Source of the DNA: Crenothrix polyspora
Lineage (GTDB): Bacteria > Pseudomonadota > Gammaproteobacteria > Methylococcales > Methylomonadaceae
Assembly (NCBI GenBank): GCA_945903675.1
Contig: CAMDOP010000001.1
Span: 1-41,303 of the forward strand
Direction of reading: 5' to 3'
Length of the DNA stretch: 41,303 nucleotides
Below the pieces are notes generated by a model. The model was not told the origin of the DNA. It worked only from the letters and a program-made list of their open reading frames with translations, and did no database searches. Both the position numbers and the translations under genes were made by a program. This document shows positions 8,582 through 15,865 of this stretch, in pieces. The stretch's first letter is position 1, and each line of letters starts with the position of its first letter.

Positions 8582-8804
8582 CTACAACTATACGCAAATT
8601 AATCCAGAAAAATTATTACTGAGTAAATGGACTGCAGTTCATCCACAGCAGAAAGAAAAGCACTTTTTAGTCACCAAACTCATTAGAAATGACGAGCAAT
8701 ACATTGTTGCTTGTCTATTAGAGGCGGTTATTAACCATCGAGAATATGAATTTGATTGGCAACGGCTAAAAGACATGAGCATTTGGTTACCAGGTTGGCG
8801 TTAA
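8574..8804 (+). CDS. Small Trp-rich conserved protein (TIGR02450-like)
   Basis: The 76-residue protein carries the pattern of the Trp-rich TIGR02450 family: NPEKLLLSKWTAV at residues 10-22, KEKHFLVTKLI at 28-38, and a C-terminal WLPGWR. These proteins occur in gammaproteobacteria and cyanobacteria and have no known function. The ATG overlaps the end of the TIGR01777 gene by eight bases, and the two are probably translated together. The stop overlaps the stop of a convergent 52-codon gene. Confidence 0.85.
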   Translation: MPNYNYTQINPEKLLLSKWTAVHPQQKEKHFLVTKLIRNDEQYIVACLLEAVINHREYEFDWQRLKDMSIWLPGWR

Positions 8805-8959
8805 CGTTTTGCTCTATAAAGCTTATCAACGAGGTTTTTAAACCATAAAGGCCTCGTTATTAATATATACATGGCAATAGCCCCTACCACAGGAACCGGA
8901 GCGATATCTAAAACCATCAGTAGTAGCAAGACAAAAAAACATTTTATTCTAAGCATCAT
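8801..8959 (-). CDS. 52-residue conserved-looking membrane protein
   Basis: An ORF of 53 codons, convergent with the Trp-rich gene and sharing its stop region. The translation has a basic N-terminus, a hydrophobic stretch at about residues 8-35 with a central D-x-x-P-x-P break (LDIAPVPVVGAIAMYIL), and then RPLWFKNLVDKLY. Short proteins with this layout (hydrophobic hairpin, then RPxWFxxLVxxLY) occur in other gammaproteobacteria as hypothetical proteins, which argues that this is real. Two consecutive ATG codons (8959, 8956) are possible starts, and no strong Shine-Dalgarno is visible. Function is unknown. It was too short to be found by ordinary ORF length cut-offs. Confidence 0.6.
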   Translation of the reverse strand: MMLRIKCFFVLLLLMVLDIAPVPVVGAIAMYILITRPLWFKNLVDKLYRAKR

Positions 8960-9035
8960 AGCGGGACACCGATCTATTTATAAAGTATAGCAAGGCATTA
9001 ATAATAAGAATCTATTAACGACCAAAGCACGTTTA

Positions 9036-9240
9036 GTAATAATGGCTACCAACTTAAAGCGGGGCAGCTTCAGCACAGACGAAAGGCTCAGGGCGAAAGA
9101 TTAAGCCTAGCAGCTTAGGGCGTGAGAGATATTAGGCTTAACCCTTCGCATTTCCTCCTTTGTCTGCGCTTAGGAGAACCCTGTCTAAAAGTAAACGATT
9201 AAGCTAAATTATCCCGTCTTAAATTAGTAGCTGTAATAAT
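9036..9240 (-). mobile_element. MITE-like palindromic element, copy B, with 8-bp target duplication
   Basis: The element is 9044-9232 (189 bp), flanked by the perfect direct repeat GTAATAAT at 9036-9043 and 9233-9240. Its ends are imperfect inverted repeats: GGCTACCAACTTAAAGCGGG on the left, and AGCTACTAATTTAAGACGGG reading inward from the right. The interior is itself a long imperfect palindrome and carries no ORF. It is in the opposite orientation to the 35.1- and 40.1-kb copies. It lies in the 600-bp gap upstream of the cytochrome c peroxidase gene. Confidence 0.9.
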
Positions 9241-9432
9241 CTAGCGACTCAACAAGGCCTATTCTTATTAAAAACAGCTTATATAGTGTCTGTATAGTAA
9301 TTTAATTGTATCTTGTCAGCTTTCTATTTTACAATTCAAAGCGGCATCTAAGTTAATTGGACGATAATTAACTAACAAAGAACAAAAATCGCCCTTAAAC
9401 TGATTACACATAAATAATATTTGGAGGATAGT

Positions 9433-10437
9433 ATGTTTAAAATTCGTGCACTGGTAACAGCGCTAGCCTTAATAGGCTCTATTTCCGTAGCAACAGCATG
9501 GGAAACTTTACCAACAACAGCACCCGCCCCCGCTGACAATCCAACAACAGAAGCAAAAGTTGAACTGGGAAAAATGCTCTACCATGACCCCCGCTTATCT
9601 TCTACTGGCACTGTTTCTTGTGCGTCTTGCCACAACACCATGTTAGGCGGTGAAGACAATCGTCCTAACTCTATGGGTGTTAACGGCCAAACCGGCGGTC
9701 GCAGCGCACCTACTGTATGGAACTCTGCCTTTAACGCTGTACAATTTTGGGATGGCAGAGCAGCGACCCTTGAAGCACAAGCAGCAGGCCCTGTTACCAA
9801 CCCAATTGAAATGGGCATGAAAAGCTGGGATGACGTAGTCGCCCGCTTAAAAACCATAGAGGGTTACGGTGAAGCTTTTGAACTAGCCTTTGGTAAGGAC
9901 TCCATCTCTAAAGACCATGCCACTAAAGCCATTGCTGCTTATGAAAGAACCTTAATTACGCCACACAGCCCTTATGATAAGTATGTGGCCGGTGATAAAT
10001 CTGCTTTAACTGAACAGCAAATACGTGGTATGAATAGCGTGCAAGAACTAGGCTGTACCAGCTGTCATAGTGGCCCTGCTTTTAATGGTCCAGGCATGTT
10101 CCAGCAGTTTCCAGTCCATAGCAACCCTTATTTTGCCGCCAAATATCATTTCAAAAATGATAAAGGCTTAGCTGAAGTAACTAAAAAAGTCGATGATGAG
10201 CATTTATGGAAAGTACCTACTTTACGCAATATTGCTTTAACAGCCCCTTATTTTCATAACGGCGCCGTTAAAACTTTAGATGAAGCAGTGTTGGTTATGG
10301 CAAAACTGCAACTAGATAAAGACTTAACTAAAGAGCAAGTTGCCGATATCGTGGCTTTCTTAAACAGCTTAACCGGTGAGTTCCCTAAACAAAAAATGCC
10401 GACCTTACCTGCTACACCCGGCACTACTTTCAATTAA
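9433..10437 (+). CDS. Periplasmic diheme cytochrome c peroxidase
   Basis: Reduces hydrogen peroxide to water with electrons from small c-type cytochromes in the periplasm. From the ATG at 9433 (behind GGAGG) the product has 334 residues; the longer TTG-initiated frame from 9421 has no matching ribosome-binding site. A Sec signal peptide covers about residues 1-22 (cut near ATA-WE). Two heme c sites are present, CASCH at 63-67 and CTSCH at 208-212, with LGKMLYHDPRLS before the first and FHNGAVKTLDEAV near the C-terminus, as in the CcpA/MauG family. The lack of a Tyr-type MauG ligand region cannot be judged by eye. A hairpin follows the stop at 10473-10507. The gene appears to be monocistronic. 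Confidence 0.93.
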   Translation: MFKIRALVTALALIGSISVATAWETLPTTAPAPADNPTTEAKVELGKMLYHDPRLSSTGTVSCASCHNTMLGGEDNRPNSMGVNGQTGGRSAPTVWNSAFNAVQFWDGRAATLEAQAAGPVTNPIEMGMKSWDDVVARLKTIEGYGEAFELAFGKDSISKDHATKAIAAYERTLITPHSPYDKYVAGDKSALTEQQIRGMNSVQELGCTSCHSGPAFNGPGMFQQFPVHSNPYFAAKYHFKNDKGLAEVTKKVDDEHLWKVPTLRNIALTAPYFHNGAVKTLDEAVLVMAKLQLDKDLTKEQVADIVAFLNSLTGEFPKQKMPTLPATPGTTFN

Positions 10438-10472
10438 GGCGTTCACAATATGTTTGGGCATAAAAGATGACA

Positions 10473-10507
10473 GTGGGAGCGAAAGAATCGCTTAAAGCTG
10501 CTCCCAC
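10473..10507 (+). repeat. Hairpin downstream of the peroxidase gene
   Basis: GTGGGAGC (10473-10480) pairs perfectly with GCTCCCAC (10500-10507) around a 19-nt loop. It begins 35 bases after the stop. It is followed by AAAAG rather than a T-run, so it is more likely REP-like than a classical terminator, although it may protect or end the transcript. Confidence 0.55.
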
Positions 10508-10753
10508 AAAAGAACAGTGTTGCTAAGCCCTAAAACATAAACATCTTCACTAGTCACAACTCGACAGGGATTGCCGAGACTCAGAAGCCAAGGATGGCAA
10601 TATCAGGCCTATTCCTATACTTTATAGTTTTTACTGCTTTTTACTTCTCAGTTTAAAACATACTAACGCCTAACAAGCGTCGTGCTCTAACTATATATAG
10701 TTTCTTGTATATCCCTACAAACCACTCGTATAAGCTCTGCATATCGAACACGA

Positions 10754-10929
10754 GTGTCAGCTTTTTTTACACCTTATCCCAGTCTGTTATATGCTAGCTT
10801 TTAGTAACAATAATCCAACTAAAGCATACAGACTTCAGTGGCTCTAGCCCATCATCACTGATTAAAACGCCTACCGTTATATTCACGATTTAATAGACCC
10901 TAACATCAAAAGTGTCTGTTTTTTTTACA
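10754..10929 (+). promoter_or_regulatory. Pair of direct repeats upstream of the PEP-CTERM gene
   Basis: GTGTCAGCTTTTTTTACA (10754-10771) recurs as GTGTCTGTTTTTTTTACA (10912-10929), differing at two positions and separated by 158 bp between starts. They lie about 85 and 245 bp upstream of the -24 element of a sigma-54-like promoter, distances suited to enhancer sites for an activator. The rest of the 10438-11013 gap shows no gene. The activator is unknown; PrsR-type regulators are one possibility by analogy. Confidence 0.4.
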
Positions 10930-11013
10930 ATTCCGACAATTAATAACCCACGTCTAATTCCTTTCATATAAAGATCACTCCAAGCACCTGTAAATATTGA
11001 TATTTATAGAACA

Positions 11014-11030
11014 TGGCATAGATTCTGCTT
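11014..11030 (+). promoter_or_regulatory. Sigma-54 (-24/-12) promoter candidate for the PEP-CTERM gene
   Basis: TGGCATAGATTCTGCTT has GG (11015-11016) and GC (11027-11028) separated by the required 10 bp and matches the -24 TGGCA block exactly. The -12 TTGC is CTGC. The transcript would start near 11040, leaving about 120 nt of leader with a CCAGCG/CGCTGG hairpin at 11057-11080. Sigma-54 control of PEP-CTERM genes through PrsK/PrsR is known in floc-forming bacteria. Confidence 0.5.
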
Positions 11031-11159
11031 TATACACTATGTACAGTATTTGTACCCCAGCGGCTTTTTTAGGGCGCTGGTAACTTTAAACAAATCTACC
11101 TACTAACCCTACGACAGATGTTATGTCTGTTAACGAGTTGATTACTTTTGGAGTTTTCT

Positions 11160-12080
11160 ATGAATAATTTTAATAAATCGTTGCTATCACTAGCATTGAC
11201 AGCGTCCTTTGCTATAGCCAGCACACAAGCCATGGCAGCAGTCCCTCTTTATCCAGAATTTACCATTAACCCTACAGACACAGGAACCCTGGGCTTCACC
11301 ACACTAGGTGATTTAACCGGAAATAAATTTGTAGGTAATTATTCTGAAGTAGTCACCTTAAATTTTGATGGTACTTTTAATGCTTCAATTAGCTTAGGTT
11401 TTGGTCAACTGGCTAATATTAATAATCAGTTGTTTGCGCCTTTTTCAGATGGTCCAACGTATAATCTTGATCCAGGTCTATGGTTAACCAATCAATTTAA
11501 TGGCACATATTCAACTGTTGGAACACTCACAACCTTCCTTCCTGATGGCAGTACTAGCAATGGAGACGGTTTTGCTCTACATCTTTACTATACCAGTGGC
11601 GCCAGTTCAATAACCCTAAACTCTCCAGCCAATGGTTTTACAGTCGGTGGAGCAACCTTTGGTGATGACCCATCTGTTGCGGGCCTACCATTTACCAATC
11701 CCATATTAGGTACAGGGATAGAGCTTTCTGGCTCCAATTATTTGGGTACAGCAACTTTACCAATTGGCTCTGGTTTTGGAGGCGGTTCTTTTTCCTTAGG
11801 TACTACGCTAAGCTTAGCGTCGTTGGCAGGTCAGAGCTATTTTGTCTTGCCAGATCCCTTTTACAATATGTCATTACAATCAGGACAATATAATACCTTG
11901 GTTTTTAAAAGTACTGACGGTCTTGGAAATAACACTTACTCAAACAATGGCTCTGCAGACATCATTTTCAGCAATGCGAGCGTACCAGAACCCGCCAGCC
12001 TTGCTTTAGTGGGCTTGGGCTTATTAGGTTTAGGCGTGATCAGACGTAAAAAACAAGCTGACGCAACTATAGACGCTTAA
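11160..12080 (+). CDS. PEP-CTERM sorting-domain exported protein
   Basis: Predicted to be secreted by Sec and then processed at its C-terminus by an exosortase, probably into the extracellular matrix. The likely start is the ATG at 11160, behind GGAG; a TTG frame from 11148 includes that ribosome-binding site. Of 306 residues, about 1-26 form a signal peptide (cut near AMA-AVP). The middle is rich in Gly, Ser, Asn and Thr, beta-type, with no recognised catalytic domain. The end has the tripartite sorting signal: VPEPAS at about 275, a hydrophobic helix (LALVGLGLLGLG) and basic VIRRKKQ. No exosortase gene is in the window. A sigma-54-like promoter lies upstream, and the FeeM-like operon starts 164 bp downstream. 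Confidence 0.9.
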   Translation: MNNFNKSLLSLALTASFAIASTQAMAAVPLYPEFTINPTDTGTLGFTTLGDLTGNKFVGNYSEVVTLNFDGTFNASISLGFGQLANINNQLFAPFSDGPTYNLDPGLWLTNQFNGTYSTVGTLTTFLPDGSTSNGDGFALHLYYTSGASSITLNSPANGFTVGGATFGDDPSVAGLPFTNPILGTGIELSGSNYLGTATLPIGSGFGGGSFSLGTTLSLASLAGQSYFVLPDPFYNMSLQSGQYNTLVFKSTDGLGNNTYSNNGSADIIFSNASVPEPASLALVGLGLLGLGVIRRKKQADATIDA

Positions 12081-12109
12081 TTTTTATTGTAAGGTAAGGC
12101 GCTATTAAA

Positions 12110-12154
12110 TTAACCAGTTCTTGGTTAACTCTTTTCACTTAAGTTAAGTGAAAA
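12110..12154. promoter_or_regulatory. Two adjacent dyads after the PEP-CTERM gene
   Basis: TTAACCA/TGGTTAA (12110-12128, 5-nt loop) is followed directly by a palindrome with 11-bp arms and a single central base (TTTTCACTTAA at 12132-12142, TTAAGTGAAAA at 12144-12154). A one-base centre suits a dimeric regulator's operator better than an RNA hairpin. The alternative is a weak bidirectional terminator. Confidence 0.45.
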
Positions 12155-12179
12155 TTGGCGACCTTATGTATTTGAACAA

Positions 12180-12224
12180 CTGATGCTACTTTGCTCATGA
12201 GTACTTAGGCCAGAGTAGCATCAG
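12180..12224 (+). promoter_or_regulatory. Leader hairpin before the acyltransferase operon
   Basis: CTGATGCTACT (12180-12190) pairs perfectly over 11 bp with AGTAGCATCAG (12214-12224), with a 23-nt loop that contains the palindrome CTCATGAG. It ends 20 bases before the ATG and just before the AGGTGA ribosome-binding site, so it could modulate translation of the first operon gene. It could instead be an operator. Confidence 0.45.
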
Positions 12225-12244
12225 TTCGATCAATCAGGTGAACT

Positions 12245-13384
12245 ATGAAAGACGGCGTCAGATTTTCAGCGACCGAACAGGAATTAAAGGCCTCCTATCA
12301 ATTACGCTATAAAGTGTATGTTGAGCACATGGGGCGCTTTAAAGACATGGGCGACCATGAACTTAAAGAATTAAGAGATGAATATGATGATTATGCCAGA
12401 GCCGTTATTGCCGTGAAAGATGGTACAGCCATTGGTACGCTAAGATTATTTTGGGGGCGAGATAAAAACTTTCCACCCTTGATGATTGATGCCTATCATT
12501 TATCGCCCTTTTTAGAAAACCTGGAACAACAACAAATTTGTATTGTTGAGAGACTGATGGTGGACAAACAATATCGAGGCGGCAGTGCTACTTTACGTAT
12601 GTATAAAGAAGTCATGCATTTTGTACTGGACCATCATATAGAAGCGGTATTACTTAATTGTGAGCCACACCACCTAAATTCTTATTTAAAACTCGGATTT
12701 AGACCCTTTACTCAAACCTATTCTTACCCTGGGATTGGGCTTGTAATTCCGATGGTTTTAATCACCGGTGATTATGAGCATCTACAACGCGTGGGGTCTC
12801 CGTTTTATATGCTAACTAGAGAAGAAGATTTCAGCCATTGCCGCTTTGTAAACGTGTTGCAAAATACGATTGCTCAGCAGCCCAGCATAGTCAGTCAAAC
12901 AACTTTAGGTAAAGCCAGCTTCCTAAAAAAAATATATGACAATGCTGATCCATTAGTGACTAAAGAAGCTAAAATATTCAGCGCTCTGGATGAAGATGAA
13001 ATTGAACGGATGTTAGAAAAAAGTCATATTATTGTATGTAAAAAAGGTACCCATATTATTCAGAAAGACAATACTGCAAAAACCATGTTTATATTGCTCT
13101 CAGGCATACTAGAAATATTACGCGAGGGGCAATTACAAGCTGTTATTTATCCCGGCGATGTTATCGGCGAGATTTCTTTTTTTCTACATGTACCAAGAAC
13201 AGCCGATATTATTGCCGCGACTGATAATGTTAAATTATTAAGCTTAGATGAAGCGTCCATGTCGCGTTTATTAAAATACGACCATACGCTTGCCAACAAG
13301 ATATTAATGAATATTTGCCGCAACTTATGCACTAGGGTAATGGGCACTGAAATTCAAAATATCGCGACCAAAAGTGGCTCTTAA
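12245..13384 (+). CDS. FeeM-like GNAT acyltransferase fused to a cyclic-nucleotide-binding domain
   Basis: Two-domain cytosolic protein of 379 residues. Residues about 1-185 look like the acyl-homoserine-lactone/FeeM branch of GNAT acyltransferases: LRYKVYVEHMG at 19-30, then TLRLFWGRD, IVERLMVDKQYRG (100-112) and LNCEPHHLNSYLKLGF (137-152). Residues about 245-365 form a cNMP-binding beta-roll with the phosphate cassette PGDVIGEISFF and PRTA, so the key Glu310 and Arg318 are kept and nucleotide binding is plausible. Long-chain N-acyl amino acid synthases of this branch are known to be linked to PEP-CTERM loci. The fusion suggests acylation controlled by cAMP or cGMP, which is inference. It leads a four-gene co-directional cluster with gaps of 52, 51 and 67 bp. 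Confidence 0.82.
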   Translation: MKDGVRFSATEQELKASYQLRYKVYVEHMGRFKDMGDHELKELRDEYDDYARAVIAVKDGTAIGTLRLFWGRDKNFPPLMIDAYHLSPFLENLEQQQICIVERLMVDKQYRGGSATLRMYKEVMHFVLDHHIEAVLLNCEPHHLNSYLKLGFRPFTQTYSYPGIGLVIPMVLITGDYEHLQRVGSPFYMLTREEDFSHCRFVNVLQNTIAQQPSIVSQTTLGKASFLKKIYDNADPLVTKEAKIFSALDEDEIERMLEKSHIIVCKKGTHIIQKDNTAKTMFILLSGILEILREGQLQAVIYPGDVIGEISFFLHVPRTADIIAATDNVKLLSLDEASMSRLLKYDHTLANKILMNICRNLCTRVMGTEIQNIATKSGS

Positions 13385-13436
13385 GATCAGCGCATAAAAT
13401 AGCAATATTCATCATAAATAGTTCAGGATAGCCACA

Positions 13437-13928
13437 ATGGATACAGTATCATCTAAAAAAACAAATATAGATCAATGTATTCGTCAATTGAATAAAATCC
13501 ATAAGCAACGTTTAGGAGCTATAGGACCTTTGTTAGGTATGCTACTTATACTACTGTTTGCTTGTGCGTTATTACCTTTGTATTTGTTTCTCATATTTTT
13601 TAATGTCGTATATTTTTGGATCCGACGGCAAAAACGCATAGACCCTAAGCCTTATTTCAATTTCGATCGCCATCACCTTACTCACTTACGCTTTGCCGAT
13701 AAAATCTGGTGCGAATATTGTGAATGGGCAAATGGCTCATTACAATGGGCGCTGGCGATTACTAATGAAATTGAACGTCGCTATTGCCCCATTCAAAACC
13801 AATGCCATCCACATTGTGAGAAGGCTAAAAGCTGGCGCGATGAATTTTTAGGCTATCATCATAATCCTGAAGACATTGATCAGTACTACCGTGAGCGGTA
13901 CTTAAAAGAATCAAATTTAGACGATTAA
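13437..13928 (+). CDS. Cys-rich membrane protein of unknown function
   Basis: The 163-residue protein has a basic N-terminus, one long or paired hydrophobic segment at about 27-62, and a cytosolic or periplasmic tail. The tail has a distinctive cysteine pattern: WCEYC at 91-95, then RRYCPIQNQCHPHC at 115-127, giving CxxC, C and CxxxC. Histidines nearby (HPHC) strengthen the impression of a metal or Fe-S site. The stretch WANGSLQWALAITNEIERR between the cysteines looks like a conserved helix. No domain family was recognised. It is the second gene of the acyltransferase operon and may anchor the soluble enzymes on the membrane; this is inference. Confidence 0.8.
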   Translation: MDTVSSKKTNIDQCIRQLNKIHKQRLGAIGPLLGMLLILLFACALLPLYLFLIFFNVVYFWIRRQKRIDPKPYFNFDRHHLTHLRFADKIWCEYCEWANGSLQWALAITNEIERRYCPIQNQCHPHCEKAKSWRDEFLGYHHNPEDIDQYYRERYLKESNLDD

Positions 13929-13979
13929 TAAAGCCACGTATCTACACCTCTTTATTTCATCCATTAACAGGACTGTAAC

Positions 13980-14837
13980 ATGCCTACTTTTGATTATGAC
14001 CTAGCTTTTTCCAGAAACCATGGTATCACTAGCGCCACCGATCAAGCCCGCTTAAAGAATGCTACCTTTGCCATTGCTGGCATGGGAGGGGTAGGAGGCG
14101 ATTACTTAATTACTTTATTACGTGCAGGCATTGGACATTTCAAACTATCTGACTTTGACGCATTTGAAATGGCTAACTTTAATCGTCAATATGGCGCCAC
14201 CATGTCTTCTATCGGCCATAAAAAACTAGATGTCATGGTTAATCTTGGTTTAGATATTAATCCAGATGCCCAATTTAAGACCTACGAAGAAGGTATCAAT
14301 GAACAGAATGTTGAGGACTTCTTAATAGGAGTCGATGTTTTTATCGATGCCGTAGAGTTCTTTGAAATCAAGATACACCGTATGCTTATTAACGCCTGTA
14401 TGAAACGCAATATACCCGTTATCTTTGGTGTGCCTATGGGCTTTGGTGTTGGGGTATTAGTTTTTAAATCAGAAGGCATGTCTTTCGATGACTACTTTGA
14501 TATTGATTACAACGCAGTACTCGGTGTGCAGGCCTTAAAAATGGCTTTGGCCTCTGCACCAGCCGGCTTTCATCTCAAATATATACTCCCAGCTGCTTTC
14601 GATCTTGATAGCCGTAGAGCACCTAGTATCGCAAGTGGATGTAAATTGGCGACAGGGATCGTTATTAGTAAAGCGATATTGGCTTTATTGCATCCTAGAG
14701 AGCTTAAATCAGTTCCTCATTACACCTGTTACGATGCTCGATTGAACCGACTAAAAAATGGTTATTTGTGGAGAGGCAACAAAAACCCATTACAACAATT
14801 AAAATTCTTTATCGCTCGCAAGCGACTAGGTATTTAA
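13980..14837 (+). CDS. ThiF/E1-like adenylating enzyme
   Basis: The 285-residue protein has the E1-like adenylation fold. It shows the dinucleotide motif GMGGVGG at 34-40, the DFDAFEMANFNRQ segment at 58-70 that supplies Asp, Asn and Arg for ATP, and GHKKLD at 79-84. A second conserved block, VPMGFGVGVLVF followed by EGMSFDDYFD, resembles stand-alone ThiF relatives encoded with nitroreductases rather than MoeB or ThiF proper. No CxxC zinc pairs are seen. A single Cys in SGCKLATG near 222 could be catalytic. Likely chemistry is ATP-dependent activation of a carboxyl group. No ubiquitin-like or ThiS/MoaD partner is encoded nearby, so the substrate is unknown. Third gene of the cluster. Confidence 0.83.
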   Translation: MPTFDYDLAFSRNHGITSATDQARLKNATFAIAGMGGVGGDYLITLLRAGIGHFKLSDFDAFEMANFNRQYGATMSSIGHKKLDVMVNLGLDINPDAQFKTYEEGINEQNVEDFLIGVDVFIDAVEFFEIKIHRMLINACMKRNIPVIFGVPMGFGVGVLVFKSEGMSFDDYFDIDYNAVLGVQALKMALASAPAGFHLKYILPAAFDLDSRRAPSIASGCKLATGIVISKAILALLHPRELKSVPHYTCYDARLNRLKNGYLWRGNKNPLQQLKFFIARKRLGI

Positions 14838-14904
14838 GGGCGGAAATGAACTATGGCTTTATATTTGAATCACTGCAGCTTATAGCTCACCATAAGGATT
14901 AATC

Positions 14905-15591
14905 ATGACCACTGAATCGAAAAATTCTGATACCCCTAAAGTTCAAGCAAAAGGCGCTGACGCCTATCGAGATCCTTCTTGGTGGTATGACATTCGAGGT
15001 TTTTTTATTTTAATGGGCACTTATCAGGTAATGATTTGGACTCACTTAACTTTTTTTGCCAAAAACCTTGGCCAAAAACACCTAGAAGCAGCGATTGGGT
15101 CGGGGACCTTTTTAGCTTTAACACTACTCACCAAAAAAATAACAGGGGGCAAACTGCCTGAAGAAATTATAGGTATAGACTACGCTGAACGTATGCTCAA
15201 AGGCGCCCAAACATTATTCAAAAAACACAAAAACATACAGTTAATCCAAGCGGATCTAGGTAATATCAACTATCCTGATGCTTATTTCGATTCAGTCAAT
15301 ATTGCGCATTCTTTTCATGCCTTTCCTGACCCTGATAAAGTCCTTAAAGAATTACATAGGGTCATGAAACCCACTGCTCATCTTTATGTTGATGTTTTGC
15401 TTGCGCCAGGAGGGGGATATCTTAGAACAACCATTGCTAATCGGGTCAATCGCTTTTGTTTTAAAAAAGGTATTTTAGCTAGAACTTGTGACGCTGAAAC
15501 GACCAAAGCACAATTTGAAAACAATCACTTTAATGTGATTAACAGCTATATCAAAGGTAATACTTATCATATCATCGCGAAAAAAGAATAA
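14905..15591 (+). CDS. Class I SAM-dependent methyltransferase
   Basis: A 228-residue UbiE/COQ5-like methyltransferase. Motif I is EAAIGSGTFLAL at about 61-72; the acidic ribose-binding segment is IGIDYAERML at 89-98; QADLGNINYPDAYFDSV near 117 and HSFHAFPDP near 136 correspond to motifs II and III. The N-terminal 55 residues contain aromatic, hydrophobic stretches (RGFFILMGTYQVMIWTHL) that may contact membrane or a lipid substrate. In motif I the usual D-x-G-C-G-x-G reads EAAIGSG, so the first glycine is replaced. It is last in the acyltransferase operon. The substrate is unknown, plausibly an acylated product of the cluster. Confidence 0.85.
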   Translation: MTTESKNSDTPKVQAKGADAYRDPSWWYDIRGFFILMGTYQVMIWTHLTFFAKNLGQKHLEAAIGSGTFLALTLLTKKITGGKLPEEIIGIDYAERMLKGAQTLFKKHKNIQLIQADLGNINYPDAYFDSVNIAHSFHAFPDPDKVLKELHRVMKPTAHLYVDVLLAPGGGYLRTTIANRVNRFCFKKGILARTCDAETTKAQFENNHFNVINSYIKGNTYHIIAKKE

Positions 15592-15669
15592 TCTGACGAA
15601 CAATATATTCTGAGAAATGATAAATAACCATCTAGCCTACTGGTTTAGCTCAGCAGGCTAGATCGATTA

Positions 15670-15865
15670 GATTGTTAGGCTACGAACTTAAATCGTGACA
15701 GTTTGAGCTCAGGGCGAAAGATTAAGCCTAAGAGGCTAGCAACTTAAGGGACAGAGCTAGTATTAACTCTTCACCCTTAGCCCTTTATCTGCAATTAGGT
15801 GAGTCCTATATAAAAGTGAGCGCTTAAGCTAAACTGTCCCGCCTTAAATTGGTAGCCGATTGTTA
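15670..15865 (-). mobile_element. MITE-like palindromic element, copy C, with 8-bp target duplication
   Basis: The element is 15678-15857 (180 bp), flanked by perfect GATTGTTA at 15670-15677 and 15858-15865. The ends are GGCTACGAACTTAAATCGTG and, reading inward from the right, GGCTACCAATTTAAGGCGGG. It has the same orientation as copy B. The right target repeat contains the thiC stop codon (complement of 15863-15865), so the insertion lies immediately behind thiC. There is no ORF. Confidence 0.9.

Noticed and set aside
9036..9240. Copy B as a simple transcription terminator of the preceding gene
   Set aside because: The perfect 8-bp flanking duplication and its three full-length relatives elsewhere identify it as an inserted element, whatever its effect on transcription.
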